DNA from: Acanthosepion lycidas
Taxonomy: Eukaryota; Mollusca; Cephalopoda; Sepiida; Sepiidae
Assembly (NCBI GenBank): GCA_963932145.1
Contig: OZ010590.1
Location: forward strand, 54,870,475-54,934,474
Direction of reading: 5' to 3'
DNA: 64,000 bases
Shown in pieces: positions 45,127 through 57,104 of the stretch. The notes under the pieces are model-generated. The model saw nothing but the letters and a program-made list of their open reading frames with translations, ran no database searches and was not told where the DNA came from. A program made the position numbers and the translations under genes. How positions within the stretch are numbered: the first letter of the stretch is position 1; every line of letters starts with the position of its first letter.

Positions 45127-45367
45127 TATGAAGAAATATAGTCTTAAGGTGTGCTATATTTATGGGATAAAATGCTCAATATCAGAGATAGAGCGTGTGT
45201 AAATATAAATGTGAACATTGAAGAACAACCGCCATAATAGACTTCCCACAATGCACCACTGACCCGTATATATATAAATAGCCGAGAAAAATAACAGCAC
45301 ATGTGGCCTGACGATTGCATATAGCATGAAACAGACTGTCGCCTCTAAGTGTTGACTTCTATGTTCA

Positions 45368-45376
<9 letters not shown>
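45127..45376. repeat. Second copy of the fold-back repeat of 1.7-1.9 kb
   Basis: Begins GAAGAAATATAGTCTTAAGG, contains CAATATCAGAGATAGAGCG, and turns back with ACAGACTGTCGCCTCTAAGT and TTCTATGTTCACTTTTATAT, inverted relative to AATATAAATGTGAACATTGA at 45206. (AT)n continues to 45440. Confidence 0.65.
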
Positions 45377-45442
<66 letters not shown>

Positions 45443-45444
45443 TC

Positions 45445-46250
45445 TCAATTATCATGGGCGTATAGGGCATTGAACCTCAGAAAATGAACATTGGACAATT
45501 TATAGAAGATCAGTTCAAAGCGAGACATACGTTTTTTTTTCTGAGTAAATGGAAAGGCCATCTATTCATTTAATCTTTTTGTTGGTTGCCTCTTTGATAT
45601 TCGTTTCTGACGTTGTCATAATTTACGAAAGTACGTTATTGTTTATAGCCGAACTTGGTCTACAAATCGTGACAGAAGACGTACATACCACTTCCGGTTT
45701 GTGCCTGTCGACTTCCGATGATTCCGGCATTCGCAAGTGTTCTTCCGGTATTTATAGATTTAATCTCTGATTTCACAATTTATTTCATTAATATGAATTA
45801 ATAGAAATTTATCATTCAAATTTTTCTTTGTCTTTCATCTTTCTCGCGCCATTATTGTTGCTGTTTGGAGCTGGACTATAGGACTTTGACAATCTTATCG
45901 TATAGATCGAAAACCTTCAGTCGACCATTCCTGATTTCAGTCTTATCAGATAATTGAACGAAAGAAAGTACGACGATGTAAGATTAGACAGTAACTAGGA
46001 AACAAAACAAACATAATGCACTTATCATATACTTAAAATATGTGCCATGGAATGAAAGAAAGACAAAGAGAAAATAGGAAAAAGCGATTTGATCATAATT
46101 GGGGTGGATTAACAGAATATCGAAATAATGAATTTATACCTATTTTATTTAAGTGAGAAAGGTTTGTAAATTACAAGTCCTACACTCTTGTCCAATGCCC
46201 GCCATCTACTTCCTGGTGCAAATATTATATTATATAATTATATATTATAT
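45445..46250. other. No recognisable gene
   Basis: The plus frame at 45549-45770 (73 codons, hydrophobic N-terminus) resembles a short secreted peptide, but there is no other support, so I do not call it. Confidence 0.35.
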
Positions 46251-46254
46251 TTCG

Positions 46255-46535
46255 GAATGTCCTTCTCTTAGATAGGTTGCCTATCTGCCCATCCAGACCG
46301 GTTTTGAATTCAGAGTTTACCTTCTTTCCTAGACCAGTTGCTACCCAAGGCTATAGAATCCAGTGTGTCTTGCTATTTACTTATGTTTGTTTGGGCGGGC
46401 TGGGGTGGTTGGAGAAGAGGATTCATACCCAGCGCGTAAGTGAAAGTAATGGATCCACCTGGAATTCGAACTCGGCTCTCCGATTCCTCAATCCGAGCCG
46501 TTATCCATTATTCCATCATGCCTCCTTCATAACAA
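46255..46535 (-). mobile_element. tRNA-derived SINE-B, near full length
   Basis: Minus-strand head GGCATGATGGAATAATGGAT, AACGGCTCGGATTGAGGAAT, B-box GAGAGCCGAGTTCGAATTCC, body and tail GAATTCAAAACCGGTCTGGA, GGGCAGATAGGCAACC, AGAGAAGGACATTCCG. Probably closest to the family consensus. Confidence 0.88.
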
Positions 46536-46869
46536 TAACAACGACATTAAATCACTTTTGTTTAATAGAAATAAAAACTGACGTCATTTAGCCTCCTTCA
46601 TTGTTTTCCTTTCCTTAACTTGGCAACATTTTCTAATATCTTGAAGCGTTCTCGAATTCAAAATTTGAACCACATATTATTTTTCTGCACCTTACTTTTG
46701 ATTACTAAATAATAATTCCACACTTGCTTTGAGAAACTTCATCAAGGAATGAAACGCGTTGACATAAAATGTTTTCCTCTTCTCATTTCTTTTATTAATG
46801 TTTACACAAACACATATATATTGAATATATACACACATATATATATATGCTCACTGAATCTCTCATATA

Positions 46870-46971
46870 TTGGGTTGGTGCAAAAATAATGATGTAATAA
46901 TGTCGTTTTTTGACGTTAAAAAATACGTCAAAAAACGACATTATTTCGTCATTATTTTTGCACCAACCTAA
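46870..46971. mobile_element. 102-bp mariner-type MITE
   Basis: Starts TTGGGTTGGTGCAAAAATAA, ends TTTTTGCACCAACCTAA, TA on both sides, arms of about 47 bp. Third copy of the family at 1643 and 8966. Confidence 0.92.
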
Positions 46972-47146
46972 TATATTAATAATCATTTTCACCGTGTAAC
47001 TTGAAATGAAATTTACAAGAATTTTTCAAACCAGATGATAAAGTATTGAAAAGTTTTTTTTTCAATAATTGTAATAATACGAGATATAATATTGTATTAA
47101 TAGGATTCACTCGGATTATATGCTACCGAATTATTACCTGTATATA

Positions 47147-47487
47147 TATTTTAAGACATTTTTATGTTATACATTGTTTTTATAGATACAAATATTTAAG
47201 TAAATGCTCTGTTTTATAATAAACAGTATTAAACGGCATTTACCGGCCTGAATGTCCGAGAAATTTTCACAGAAAATATTCGTCCTCCGACAGGAGTCGA
47301 ACCTGTATCCTATACGGAACCGTCATTTAGCTTGACGTGCCCTTACATAGGACGAATATTTTCTGTGAAAATTTCTCGGACATTCAGGCCGGTAAATGTT
47401 GTTTAATACTGTTTATTATAAACAGAGCATTTACTTAAATACTTGTTTCTATAAAAAGAATGTATAACATAAAAATGTCTTAAAATA
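47147..47487. mobile_element. Giant hairpin element with tRNA-like loop
   Basis: Two arms of about 140 bp (47147-47286 and 47349-47487) are inverted copies with few mismatches, for example AATGTCCGAGAAATTTTCAC against GTGAAAATTTCTCGGACATT. The 62-nt loop holds, on the minus strand, a perfect T-arm shape ACAGG-TTCGACT-CCTGT at 47290-47306. No protein coding. I cannot name a family. Confidence 0.85.
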
Positions 47488-47510
47488 AATGTCGGACTTT
47501 GTCCATTTCA

Positions 47511-47513
<3 letters not shown>

Positions 47514-47569
<56 letters not shown>
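47514..47569. repeat. (AT)n microsatellite
   Basis: About 28 units, 25 bp after the giant hairpin. Confidence 0.95.
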
Positions 47570-47571
<2 letters not shown>

Positions 47572-48049
47572 CACATATATGTTTGGTTGAATAATGTAGA
47601 CATATTATGTCTATTCTTATTTTAACCATCTCAAATTCACGTATCAATTTCTTAGTGCTGTTTTTAAACTGACTAAGTAAGACGCCATAGTTTTGGTTAT
47701 TTCTTTTTTCTCTAGTACATTCAATCTCATCCAAGATCATCTTCACGGAGGAATTGCTAACACAAAAATTATTGTAATTGATAGTGGTGATTATTTTTGT
47801 AAATGCGCATGAACGCGCCCCGTTATATTCAATTTACTTTGTCATTATGTAAGGGAGGTAACTTAGTTTAAATATTTTATTATTAATGTTTTAATAATAC
47901 TCAACCTGCAATTTTTGATAATTTCTTTTCACAAACTGAGTATCCCAAAACAAACTGTAAAAAAATCATTAAAAAATATACTGAGGTTGAAAGTATTTCC
48001 TATATATATATATGTGTGTGTGTGTGTGTATGAATGTATGTATGTATAT

Positions 48050-48320
48050 ACCGTTGAATTAGCTACATGCAAACCTATTTTCTATTCTAAGAGTTTCTTT
48101 TCTCGCACTTGCACCCTCTGGAACGCCCTTTCGGTTCATTGCTTCACTACCGATTACGATCTTCAAAATTTTAAATGCAATATCAGTCACCATATTTTGT
48201 CTACCTGAAACCTGTTCTTTTATTGTATTTTCTCTTCACTAAAGTCTTCTCATTCTCTTTCCCTCACAGTAGCATCTTAGGGGCATTATTGTCTTGCTTG
48301 AGGTGAAATGGTAAAAAATA
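48050..48320 (+). pseudogene. LINE-B extreme C-terminus and 3' tail
   Basis: Plus frame: LATCKPIFYSKSFFSRTCTL, WNALSVHCFTTDYDLQNFKC, NISHHILST, stop, then the tail CACAGTAGCATCTTAGGGGC, ATTATTGTCTTGCTTGAGGT. Confidence 0.82.
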
Positions 48321-48355
48321 CTGACTATGTACGCAAACACACACATATACACTAA

Positions 48356-48861
<506 letters not shown>

Positions 48862-49424
48862 ATGGGTGTTGATCTATATCAGTGTGCCTTTGTTTGTATT
48901 GTCTGAAATTATATTTTGTCTGTATGTTCATGTTTGTTTCCATGAGTGTGTCTTTCCATCTGTACGACCGTGTGTCTTTGGGTTCACACGTGTGTGGAGA
49001 CTGATCTGCAATCGAAAAAAAAAATGGTTATAAAGGCGCATAATCGATAAGTCTGGAGGACTCTTCAGTAATCACTGCTACCTGACCAGCACTTGAAAAT
49101 CGGACGTCTGTTCTAATGACTACCTCTTGGATCCAATCATCTGTTATTATCTCGCCTTCCATTATAGTTTTTCATTCACTTGGAACCTCTTGACTGGAGA
49201 TCTATTCTTTGTGAGTAAAAGTTTGGGTTGGGAAAATAAAAGAGGAAGAACTTTGCACACAGAAAGGCTTTACACTGGTACACTTTAAAGTGGAATCAGA
49301 ACTGATATCTCCCAGTTTTCATCGCTTTTACGGTGTTCATATCTATCAAACACAAATTCTGATTATTGATCTCGTGCTGTCTGTATCTGTTAATAAGACA
49401 TTGTCTATCTGTCTATTCCGGTCT

Positions 49425-49426
49425 TC

Positions 49427-49474
<48 letters not shown>

Positions 49475-49486
49475 TCCAGTCTGTTC

Positions 49487-49518
<32 letters not shown>

Positions 49519-49602
49519 TCCAGTCTGTTCCTATCTATCTATCTATCTATCTATCTATTCCAGTCTGTTCCTATCTATATATATATCTATTCCAGTCTGT
49601 TC

Positions 49603-49650
<48 letters not shown>

Positions 49651-49823
49651 TCCAGTCTGTTCCTATCTATCTATCTATATATCTATTCCAGTCTGTTCCT
49701 ATCTATCTATCTATCTATCTATTCCAGTCTGTTCCTATCTATATATATATCTATTCCAGTCTGTTCCTATCTATCTATCTATCTATCTATCTGTTCCAGT
49801 CTGTTCCTATATATTTTAGCTTG

Positions 49824-49867
<44 letters not shown>

Positions 49868-49896
49868 TCCAGTCTGTTCCTATATATTTTAGCTTG

Positions 49897-49955
<59 letters not shown>
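49425..49955. repeat. (TATC)n array with interspersed TCCAGTCTGTTCC
   Basis: Nine or more blocks of (TATC)n separated by ATTCCAGTCTGTTCCTAT; the last two units also contain ATATATTTTAGCTTGTTATC. Higher-order minisatellite. Ser/Ile/Tyr-rich frames here are not genes. Confidence 0.92.
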
Positions 49956-49959
49956 ATCC

Positions 49960-50725
49960 GCTCTCTGCATTGTCGATCTGAATATCGGTCTCGGATCCCT
50001 TATAAATACCCACATTTATATCTATATATGTTTTTACGTATGTGCCCATAAAAAGCTATTCTTTCATACAACTAAACACATAAAAGTTATTAAATATTAA
50101 TAAATTAAAATAACACAAACTACTAAAAATACATATAAAGTTAACACAAACACACACACAAATACAAACACACAGCTGGACGGACATATATGAACACGTA
50201 CACGTGCTAATAGGTGTGAGCGTGCATGTTTGAATCTATGTGCACGTAAATGCGTGCACATACATGAGCACACACAAACACACACACAAACACGCATGCA
50301 ACAGAAAAATTCAATCATAACCTAAATTAAATGGTTAAAACAATAATAATAAACCAGTGATCAACAGAGAAGATGAGGGAAGAAAGAAAGGCAAAAGATG
50401 AAAAAAAAGGAAGGGGTAAGAGAAATCAGCAACCAATCAACACCCATCAAGCGTAAAGGGAAGTAACACACTCATGTCACAATACAAATAAAAAAGAATC
50501 GAAAAATATCAACAGTTTAACTCTGTTCTGACGAGTGGTTACATCTGTATAGACATGAAACTTCGAAGTACATATGAGTTAAGAGAAAAAAATTTCTTTT
50601 ATATTAATGCTATTAACGCTGTAATTGTTGATATTAAGAACTCTACCACAAACATGCTTGCCTTCAATGTTTCCTGAGCAACAAGCAACTGAAAAACCAT
50701 CTATTTTGCCTTCAAAAAAGTCTTT
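49960..50725. other. No recognisable gene
   Basis: Contains short (CA)n-rich sequence near 50140-50300. No motif recognised. Confidence 0.4.
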
Positions 50726-50754
50726 CTCTAAATATATATATATATATATATATT

Positions 50755-50900
50755 TAATCATCTCACCCCAAGCAAGAGAACCATGCCATTAAGACGCAAG
50801 CGGTTATTGGAAGTAATATATATGTCTTTCCACACGTGGGTGGGCATATGTAGTTCCTCACAGCAGACTTGTGTTGTTCTACACTTGCCTTGATAAAGTT
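50755..50900 (-). mobile_element. LINE-B 3' tail
   Basis: Minus strand TGCGTCTTAATGGCATGGTT, CTCTTGCTTGGGGTGAGATG. Only the tail is kept. Confidence 0.6.
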
Positions 50901-50938
50901 TGAAATGCATGGGTATAAAACATTTTCCTCTTATCTGT

Positions 50939-50944
<6 letters not shown>

Positions 50945-50997
<53 letters not shown>

Positions 50998-51079
50998 TAT
51001 AAACACATATATATAGCAATTAACCCTATATGTAAATATATATATATATGTATATGTGGAATATATAATTCTTTTAACG

Positions 51080-51134
<55 letters not shown>

Positions 51135-51214
51135 AAAGGAGAGAGAATGTAGAGGTATATATTTATCACGTTTTCTCCATATATGCGTGTGTGCATGCGT
51201 GCGGGCATATATAT

Positions 51215-51261
<47 letters not shown>

Positions 51262-51312
51262 GCACAAACACACATATATATGTACGTGTGTGTGTATACA
51301 TGCAAACATGCA

Positions 51313-51353
<41 letters not shown>

Positions 51354-51364
51354 GCAAACATGCA

Positions 51365-51420
<56 letters not shown>
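50945..51420. repeat. Cluster of (AT)n arrays with CATGCAAACATGCATGCA spacers
   Basis: (AT)n at 50945-50994, 51082-51131, 51210-51260, 51317-51348 and 51368-51418. The last two are preceded by the same ACATGCAAACATGCATGC spacer, a local duplication. Ile/Tyr periodic frames are artefacts. Confidence 0.92.
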
Positions 51421-51421
<1 letters not shown>

Positions 51422-52190
51422 GGAGAAAGAATATAGACACCTAAAACAGAATGTGTGTGAAAGCGAAAAATATAAATTTATTCTGAATAATATTTTGTTC
51501 ATAATCGCAAATCGATGAAACAGAGTACGAAAGAAAGAAAAAAAAACATGGCCTCCAAGTTATGATTCCACATCGCCATAATCATAATTATGATCGTGGA
51601 AAGTGATATAAAAAGAAAACTAAAACTCGAGTATTAAGCCCCTTGTTGAAGGATTTCTCTTGGTTTGAAAAGTAACACACACACACGCGCGCACATACAT
51701 GCACAAATAACTTACAATCACAGACCCGCATACACGATCACACAATCACATATAGATACGCAGTCATTTATCTCATCAGCTTTCGTAAAACAATTTTACA
51801 AGTGAATTGGATGGAATTTTAAAATAGGCGAATCATTTTTCTATTTTTTTCCATATTACTATAGATTAACCATTCCAGATTATGAACAACCTTTTTTGTG
51901 CTACTTTGGCTTGTTATCTACGTGTCGTGAATCTACTTTGGCACGCGATCTATACTTAGATTAATGATACATAGAGCCCCCCACCCCCCAATCAAAATAA
52001 TCTATACTTTATTTTGATTGTGGGTGGGGCGGGTGTCTATGTGCCATGAACCTACTTTGGTATGATATCTACATTTACAATAAAATACAGTAGACGGCGT
52101 TACTTTGGCTTGTTATCTACGTGTTGTGAATCAATGCGATCAATTTCTATTTATCTTTAGAATCATATAAATATTCTTTTTTTAATATTT
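51420..52190. other. No gene; triplicated TTTGG...GTTATCTACG words
   Basis: 51900-52135 contains three copies of CTACTTTGGC(T/A)... with TTATCTACGTG(T)(C/T)GTGAATC, and an inverted CCCCCCACCC/GGGTGGGGC pair with AATCAAAATAAT around 51975-52035. No coding. Confidence 0.5.
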
Positions 52191-52194
52191 TAAT

Positions 52195-52805
52195 TTTTTT
52201 AAGCATTTCACCCCAAGCAAGGCGGGATGCCACTAGCACGCAAGGGGTTACAGAGTGGGAGCCAGAGTAAAGAGGCATGATAGAGGAAAGGATGAAGAAA
52301 TGGACAGGGAATAAGTCAGGGTATCTGGAGATGTCGATTGACATTACATTTGAATAGTTGAAGCAATCAGGGAAAGTAATAGGAAGGGAAATCCACAGGC
52401 GAGAGGTGCAAGACATGAAGCTATTGGAGTAGAAGAGACAGCTACATTTAACCGTTTCGACAGTGAAACGGTGGAACTGAGACGCCAGCCTAATAGCACA
52501 TTTAAATTCATGCAGTCTGGGAACTGGCGAAAGTTGTTCGTCGCAGCAGTTACCGTGAAAGTATTTGTAGAAAAATCAGAGGGTGGCGACGGCACGTCTG
52601 TGAGAGAGCGACTGTAGTCAAGATGCCAGATCAGGACCAATCACATTGCATATCCGTCTCTGAATCTTGTCGAGCCCGTTAAGGCGAACAGCGGAGGCTA
52701 CAGACCGTATATGGCAGCAATATTCCATGAAAGGGCGAATGGTTGAATTATAGATTTCAAGTATGAAATCGGACAAGAAAAACTTTCTGGCGCAACGGAA
52801 TCAAC
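52195..52805 (-). pseudogene. LINE-B C-terminus and 3' tail
   Basis: Minus strand: KFFLSDF, IIQPFMEYCCHIRSV, GLDKIQRRICNVIGPDL, SHRRAVATL, FQLPDCMNLNVL, LFYSNSFMSCTSRLWISLPI, TFPDCFNYSNVMSIDISRY, then the tail at 52205-52260. Parallel to 36120-36830, with stops and a small internal duplication around the NVLLGW/LSKRLNVAV region. Confidence 0.8.
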
Positions 52806-52822
52806 TTTACATTTCCTCTTTG

Positions 52823-52825
<3 letters not shown>

Positions 52826-52908
<83 letters not shown>
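52826..52908. repeat. (AT)n-(GT)n microsatellite
   Basis: About 17 AT and 24 GT units. Confidence 0.95.
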
Positions 52909-52912
<4 letters not shown>

Positions 52913-53054
52913 ACGTTTGAATATGTTGATATCATTCCAAATTAAAATATCTACGGTGTAGACATTTTAGCCGATGTACACACTGTTTATCGCTAGAATA
53001 TAAATAAAAGAAAAATTTTCAATATTTTAATTACATTTTCTATATGTTATATAT

Positions 53055-53120
53055 ATGTTATAATAACTCCTTGCGTCTTAGTGGCTTCATTACCTTCTTT
53101 AGGGCGAAATGGTTAAAAGT
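53055..53120 (+). mobile_element. LINE-B 3' tail
   Basis: CTTGCGTCTTAGTGGCTTCA, TTACCTTCTTTAGGGCGAAATGG. Confidence 0.55.
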
Positions 53121-53384
53121 ATTTAAAAAATATAAAACTTAGTAGGAAAGTCCTTTTTGCGCTATAGATTTGTTGTAAATTGATCCCTCCTACGGAGGCC
53201 AAAATATATGGTCTTACCATGTGATTTATAAAAATTTAAAAATGTATTTTTGATTTTATTCGTAATCTACAGTACTTAATCGAGAGTGATATGTGAAATA
53301 GTTTTCCCAAAATAAAGGATTAAATGCTTTTTCGCAGCTTCTTAGGAACGGTGAATATAGCCATTTTTTTTTTTTTTTTTTTTT

Positions 53385-53620
53385 TTTTAGCTTCCGTAGG
53401 GAAATCAATTTACAATGGAGTTTGCCTATCGTCCGGTTCAAACTCCTCCACGGTCTTTTGAACATGGGTAGTGGTTCATCACTTGTTTCCTATTTAGGAT
53501 TGGATTTCCGGTTCTTTCTGATGTCTTCCCATTCTCTTTCATTACCCGTAGCCCCTTGCATCTTAGTAGCATTATCGCCTTGCTTGGGGTGAACTGATTA
53601 AAAATATACATAGCAAAGTG
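53385..53620 (+). mobile_element. LINE-B 3' end remnant
   Basis: Ends with the full tail CCCCTTGCATCTTAGTAGCA, TTATCGCCTTGCTTGGGGTG, AACTG; the coding part upstream is unrecognisable except a short C-terminal similarity. Confidence 0.6.
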
Positions 53621-53624
53621 TATC

Positions 53625-54370
53625 CCTTATTAAACTCTCTTTTTTTTTTCATATTCGTGTTCTGGAGTGCTTAATATATTGTAATATGAAATAAATTTGG
53701 GGAAAAAATGATTATTTCTAGTTACTGTGTCTATTCGAAAACTCCACCATAAATTGATAATAAGATAAAATTAACACAATTTCCATGATTATCAATAGAT
53801 TACTATAATGACCTTTCCATACGTATTTGAACCAGCAGCTAATCCTCATTTGCGAGTATTTAGGCATCGATCACCGTTAATAGACGCTTAGCTTTCGATA
53901 AGGCTTCTACGTCTCTTCACAAGTATTTTGACTATTCCACAATGCAAAATCGTTCAGATTCTCTGGCTTCAGTTTAGGAACAATTTTCAATTCAAGCTAC
54001 AAAGTACATCCTGCATTTAGGTTAAGTGATTGAGAAGGCAATTCCATTAGCCCAGCTTCTTAAACAATTCGAAGATGGTTTTGAAAGTAAGTTTCAAAAA
54101 GTTTTTTTTTTTCTTTTCATTTTTTGAAAATCTAAGGTGTTTAAGATTACGAAGAGTAAAAGATGTATACCTATGTTTTATACGTACACCTGTCGCAACC
54201 TTGGGAAGGTTACTGAAGTGAATAATCACACGAAGGTTGGTAATGAACGATAATACTTAGGAAAGGAACAACACATATAAGATTCACCAGCGGCGCGTAG
54301 AAGAAGTAGTCAGTTGAGTCGCTTCACTTCTTAGCTCCATCTCTTGCAAAAACCTCAATCAGTGTGCCTT
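53625..54370. other. No recognisable feature
   Basis: AT-rich; nothing supported. Confidence 0.4.
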
Positions 54371-54374
54371 TAAC

Positions 54375-54680
54375 TTTGAGTGGCTTATGGGCCAATCGGA
54401 GAGCCGAGTTCTAATTGCTGTCGAATCCATTACATTCACTTAATTGCCCTTGGGAAAAGTATGAATCCTCTTCTTCTTCCCCAACCCCAGATATTGGTAA
54501 GTAGCGAGACAGGCCGAGTTCAATAGCCTTGGATAGCAACTGGTCTTCTGCAGAAAGAAATGGCAACATACTGCGGAAAAAAAAATGTGCCTCGTCAGTC
54601 ATGTATCGAAAGATACATGATCGCCTAAGCGTGTATCACGTATGGCACATAACTGACTGATTGGTGGAATAATTAGTGAA
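54375..54680 (+). mobile_element. tRNA-derived SINE-B, subfamily with GCAGAAAGAAATGGCAAC tail
   Basis: GAGAGCCGAGTTCTAATTGC, CATTACATTCACTTAATTGC, then GCAGAAAGAAATGGCAACAT, GCCTCGTCAGTCATGTATCG, GTGTATCACGTATGGCAC. Pairs with 4608-4915; the head is shortened. Confidence 0.75.
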
Positions 54681-54919
54681 AAAAGGAAAATTTCAAACAG
54701 TAACACAAAAAAAAAAAAAAATACCAGAAGAGAAAATAATGAATTAATCAAATTGTTCGCTACTCAAATACAGAAGGTTAGGAGGGAAACTCCCATCAAT
54801 ATTAGAAAAAACCTATAACAGTTATTGGATGTGAGAAGTTTAATTTCCTGGGAAAATGTCTCTACTTCTATAAAACACAGATTATAAAAAATACAAAAAT
54901 ATATTTAACAACGAACCAA

Positions 54920-54965
54920 TTGAAAAGGGGCTGATGAATTGACCGAAAGCGCTTGGAAAAATAAT
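54920..54965 (+). other. CTGATGA...CCGAAAGCG motif
   Basis: GGGGCTGATGAATTGACCGA followed by AAGCGCTTGG. Carries CUGAUGA and GAAA in hammerhead-like order, but the intervening stem is weak. Confidence 0.35.
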
Positions 54966-55006
54966 CACTATGGATAAATTCCATAATGTTTTAACCCTCA
55001 TAAAAA

Positions 55007-55008
<2 letters not shown>

Positions 55009-55074
<66 letters not shown>
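55009..55074. repeat. (AT)n microsatellite
   Basis: About 32 units. Confidence 0.95.
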
Positions 55075-55075
<1 letters not shown>

Positions 55076-55440
55076 GAGTGTAACAGCAAAATTGTCCAGT
55101 TGTTAGATTAAGCTTTGAACCGTTGTATCTTAAAAATGATTAAAGATATCTTACTGGAATTCTCTGAGGTTTCTATGACACTATTGGACTCTACTTTCAG
55201 CAATAAGAATGTATAATTACTCCCCAAGCTTAACAGAAGAATCAAGATGAAATCGATCATAAACGAAAATGACATGTTCATCATTAACTAATTATAGCTA
55301 AGAATTGGAAGCTTATGGGGGATGGAAATAAAGTTCAAATATATATATATATATATATTGACTGATTTAAAATATGGTTTCTTCGCTATATATATATATG
55401 TGTGTGCGTGTGTGAAAAGTGTGTGTATATGAATATAATC

Positions 55441-55441
<1 letters not shown>

Positions 55442-55536
<95 letters not shown>

Positions 55537-55617
55537 TATATATTATATGCGCGGTACTTATTAGAAAGCACTCAATATCAGAGATAGAGCTAACATATTT
55601 GGTTGGATCAATCCAAC

Positions 55618-55690
<73 letters not shown>

Positions 55691-55779
55691 TATATATTAT
55701 ATGCGCGGTACTTATTAGAAAGCGCTCAATATCAGAGATAGAGCTAACATATTTGGTTGGATCAATCCAACCAAATATA

Positions 55780-55869
<90 letters not shown>

Positions 55870-55949
55870 TATATATTATATGCGCGGTACTTATTAGAAA
55901 GCGCTCAATATCAGAGATAGAGCTAACATATTTGGTTGGATCAATCCAA

Positions 55950-56004
<55 letters not shown>
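55442..56004. repeat. Higher-order tandem array: (AT)n, (ATT)n and an 83-bp unique segment, three rounds
   Basis: Each round contains (AT)n, then (TTA)n, then TATATTATATGCGCGGTACT, TATTAGAAAGC, CAATATCAGAGATAGAGC, TAACATATTTGGTTGGATCA and ATCCAACCAA. The 83-bp segments start near 55538, 55691 and 55869 and are nearly identical, ending in the palindrome GGTTGGATCAATCCAACC. Round length varies with the microsatellites. Confidence 0.9.
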
Positions 56005-56008
<4 letters not shown>

Positions 56009-56009
56009 C

Positions 56010-56450
56010 CAGGATCATATTTCAATTTATTCAAGTTGATCATCGCCCTCCCTAACCTTCTGACTTTCTGTCCTCGAGTAACAAGTTGCTGCACACATTT
56101 CACGTACAGTTTCATTTTCAAGACTATTTTCACTGCTCATTAATAAAATTCAACCGACAAAATTGAAGTGTTAATTTTGATTGCATCTTTCCAGTTTTCG
56201 AATGCACTTTTTTATTAGCATCAAATAACTTTTACTGAGCCTGGTCACACTCAGCAAATTCTCATTCTTGTGCCTAATTTTTATGCTTATTTCATAATGA
56301 AACGTAGAAATTGCGATTATTTTTTCAGAAATTGAAGAGGGTAACATTAAGCCGTGGGTTGATCACAGTTATTAGGTATTTCTTTGGGGGAGTATCTTAA
56401 GAGGATGTTACATGCATATTTTTACAGTTAGTTTTTATTTGAATACGTAA
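56010..56450. other. No recognisable feature
   Basis: AT-rich; nothing supported. Confidence 0.4.
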
Positions 56451-56451
56451 T

Positions 56452-56675
56452 ATCGGTGGCGTAATCGATAGCGACTCGGATGGAGAAATCCAATAGCCGA
56501 GTTCGATTTCAACTGAATTCGCTACACGTGAAAATATCCTTGGGAAATGTATGAATCCATCTCGTCCCGTCTCCAGGACAGACTGAATCCACAATCGATC
56601 TAGGAAAAGGACAACTCTGAACTTAAAATCCATGTAGAGAAACCCTTGCAGCACAAAAAACAAGATCTGATGAAG
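56452..56675 (+). mobile_element. tRNA-derived SINE-B, shortened
   Basis: GGTGGCGTAATCGATAGCGA, CTCGGATGGAG, B-box AGCCGAGTTCGATTTC, CTTGGGAAATGTATGAATCC, then AAAAGGACAACTCTGAACTT, CATGTAGAGAAACCC. Lacks part of the middle. Confidence 0.72.
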
Positions 56676-57100
56676 GGCGGATTAACTCCTCATAGTTAAC
56701 GGGCATCCATCCCAACTATAGGCTAAATAGCTTCACCAACCCGTATGACTGAGATCTATGACTACAAACCTGAAGGTATGGTCAATCAAGCCCAGGATTT
56801 AATCATCATCAGGACGAGAATTATCCCTGACTCGTTCCTTTCAACCATCTCTGTCAGACATCGCCGTCGGCAGCTCATCCAGATGACATTCAGAGTCATC
56901 TACAAATTGGTCAATGTAGGTGTGATGTGGTCCTTCAACCGATCTTTTGCTGCGCAAAGGGTTTCACAGGAGAGTGTCACTTACAAGTTCTGACTAAACT
57001 TCTCCAGGAGTGAACAGCTAGCCGAAGCCTTCTCTTTGTTAGCGAAACTAAGACAGGAGGAAGGTGTCCATATAAGCGTTTCTTTGTTGGGTATTTGGAT
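56676..57100. other. GC-richer stretch of unknown origin
   Basis: Contains an open frame of 82 codons (56745-56993) and less biased composition than its surroundings. It may be an old transposon-coding fragment, but I recognise no motif. Confidence 0.3.
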
Positions 57101-57104
57101 ACTT

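Noticed and set aside
45549-45770. 73-codon frame with a hydrophobic N-terminus, possible secreted peptide
   Set aside because: Only length and composition support it; no splice or family evidence.
47287-47348. Functional tRNA gene in the hairpin loop
   Set aside because: Only the T-arm is well formed; the D-arm, anticodon arm and full acceptor pairing are not convincing.
49290-49956. Two overlapping 200-codon frames with repeated IYLSIYLS
   Set aside because: Translation of (TATC)n with the TCCAGTCTGTTCC spacer; same peptide pattern in two frames.
50869-51502. Ile/Tyr periodic frames on both strands
   Set aside because: (AT)n translated in either direction gives IYIY; no other content.
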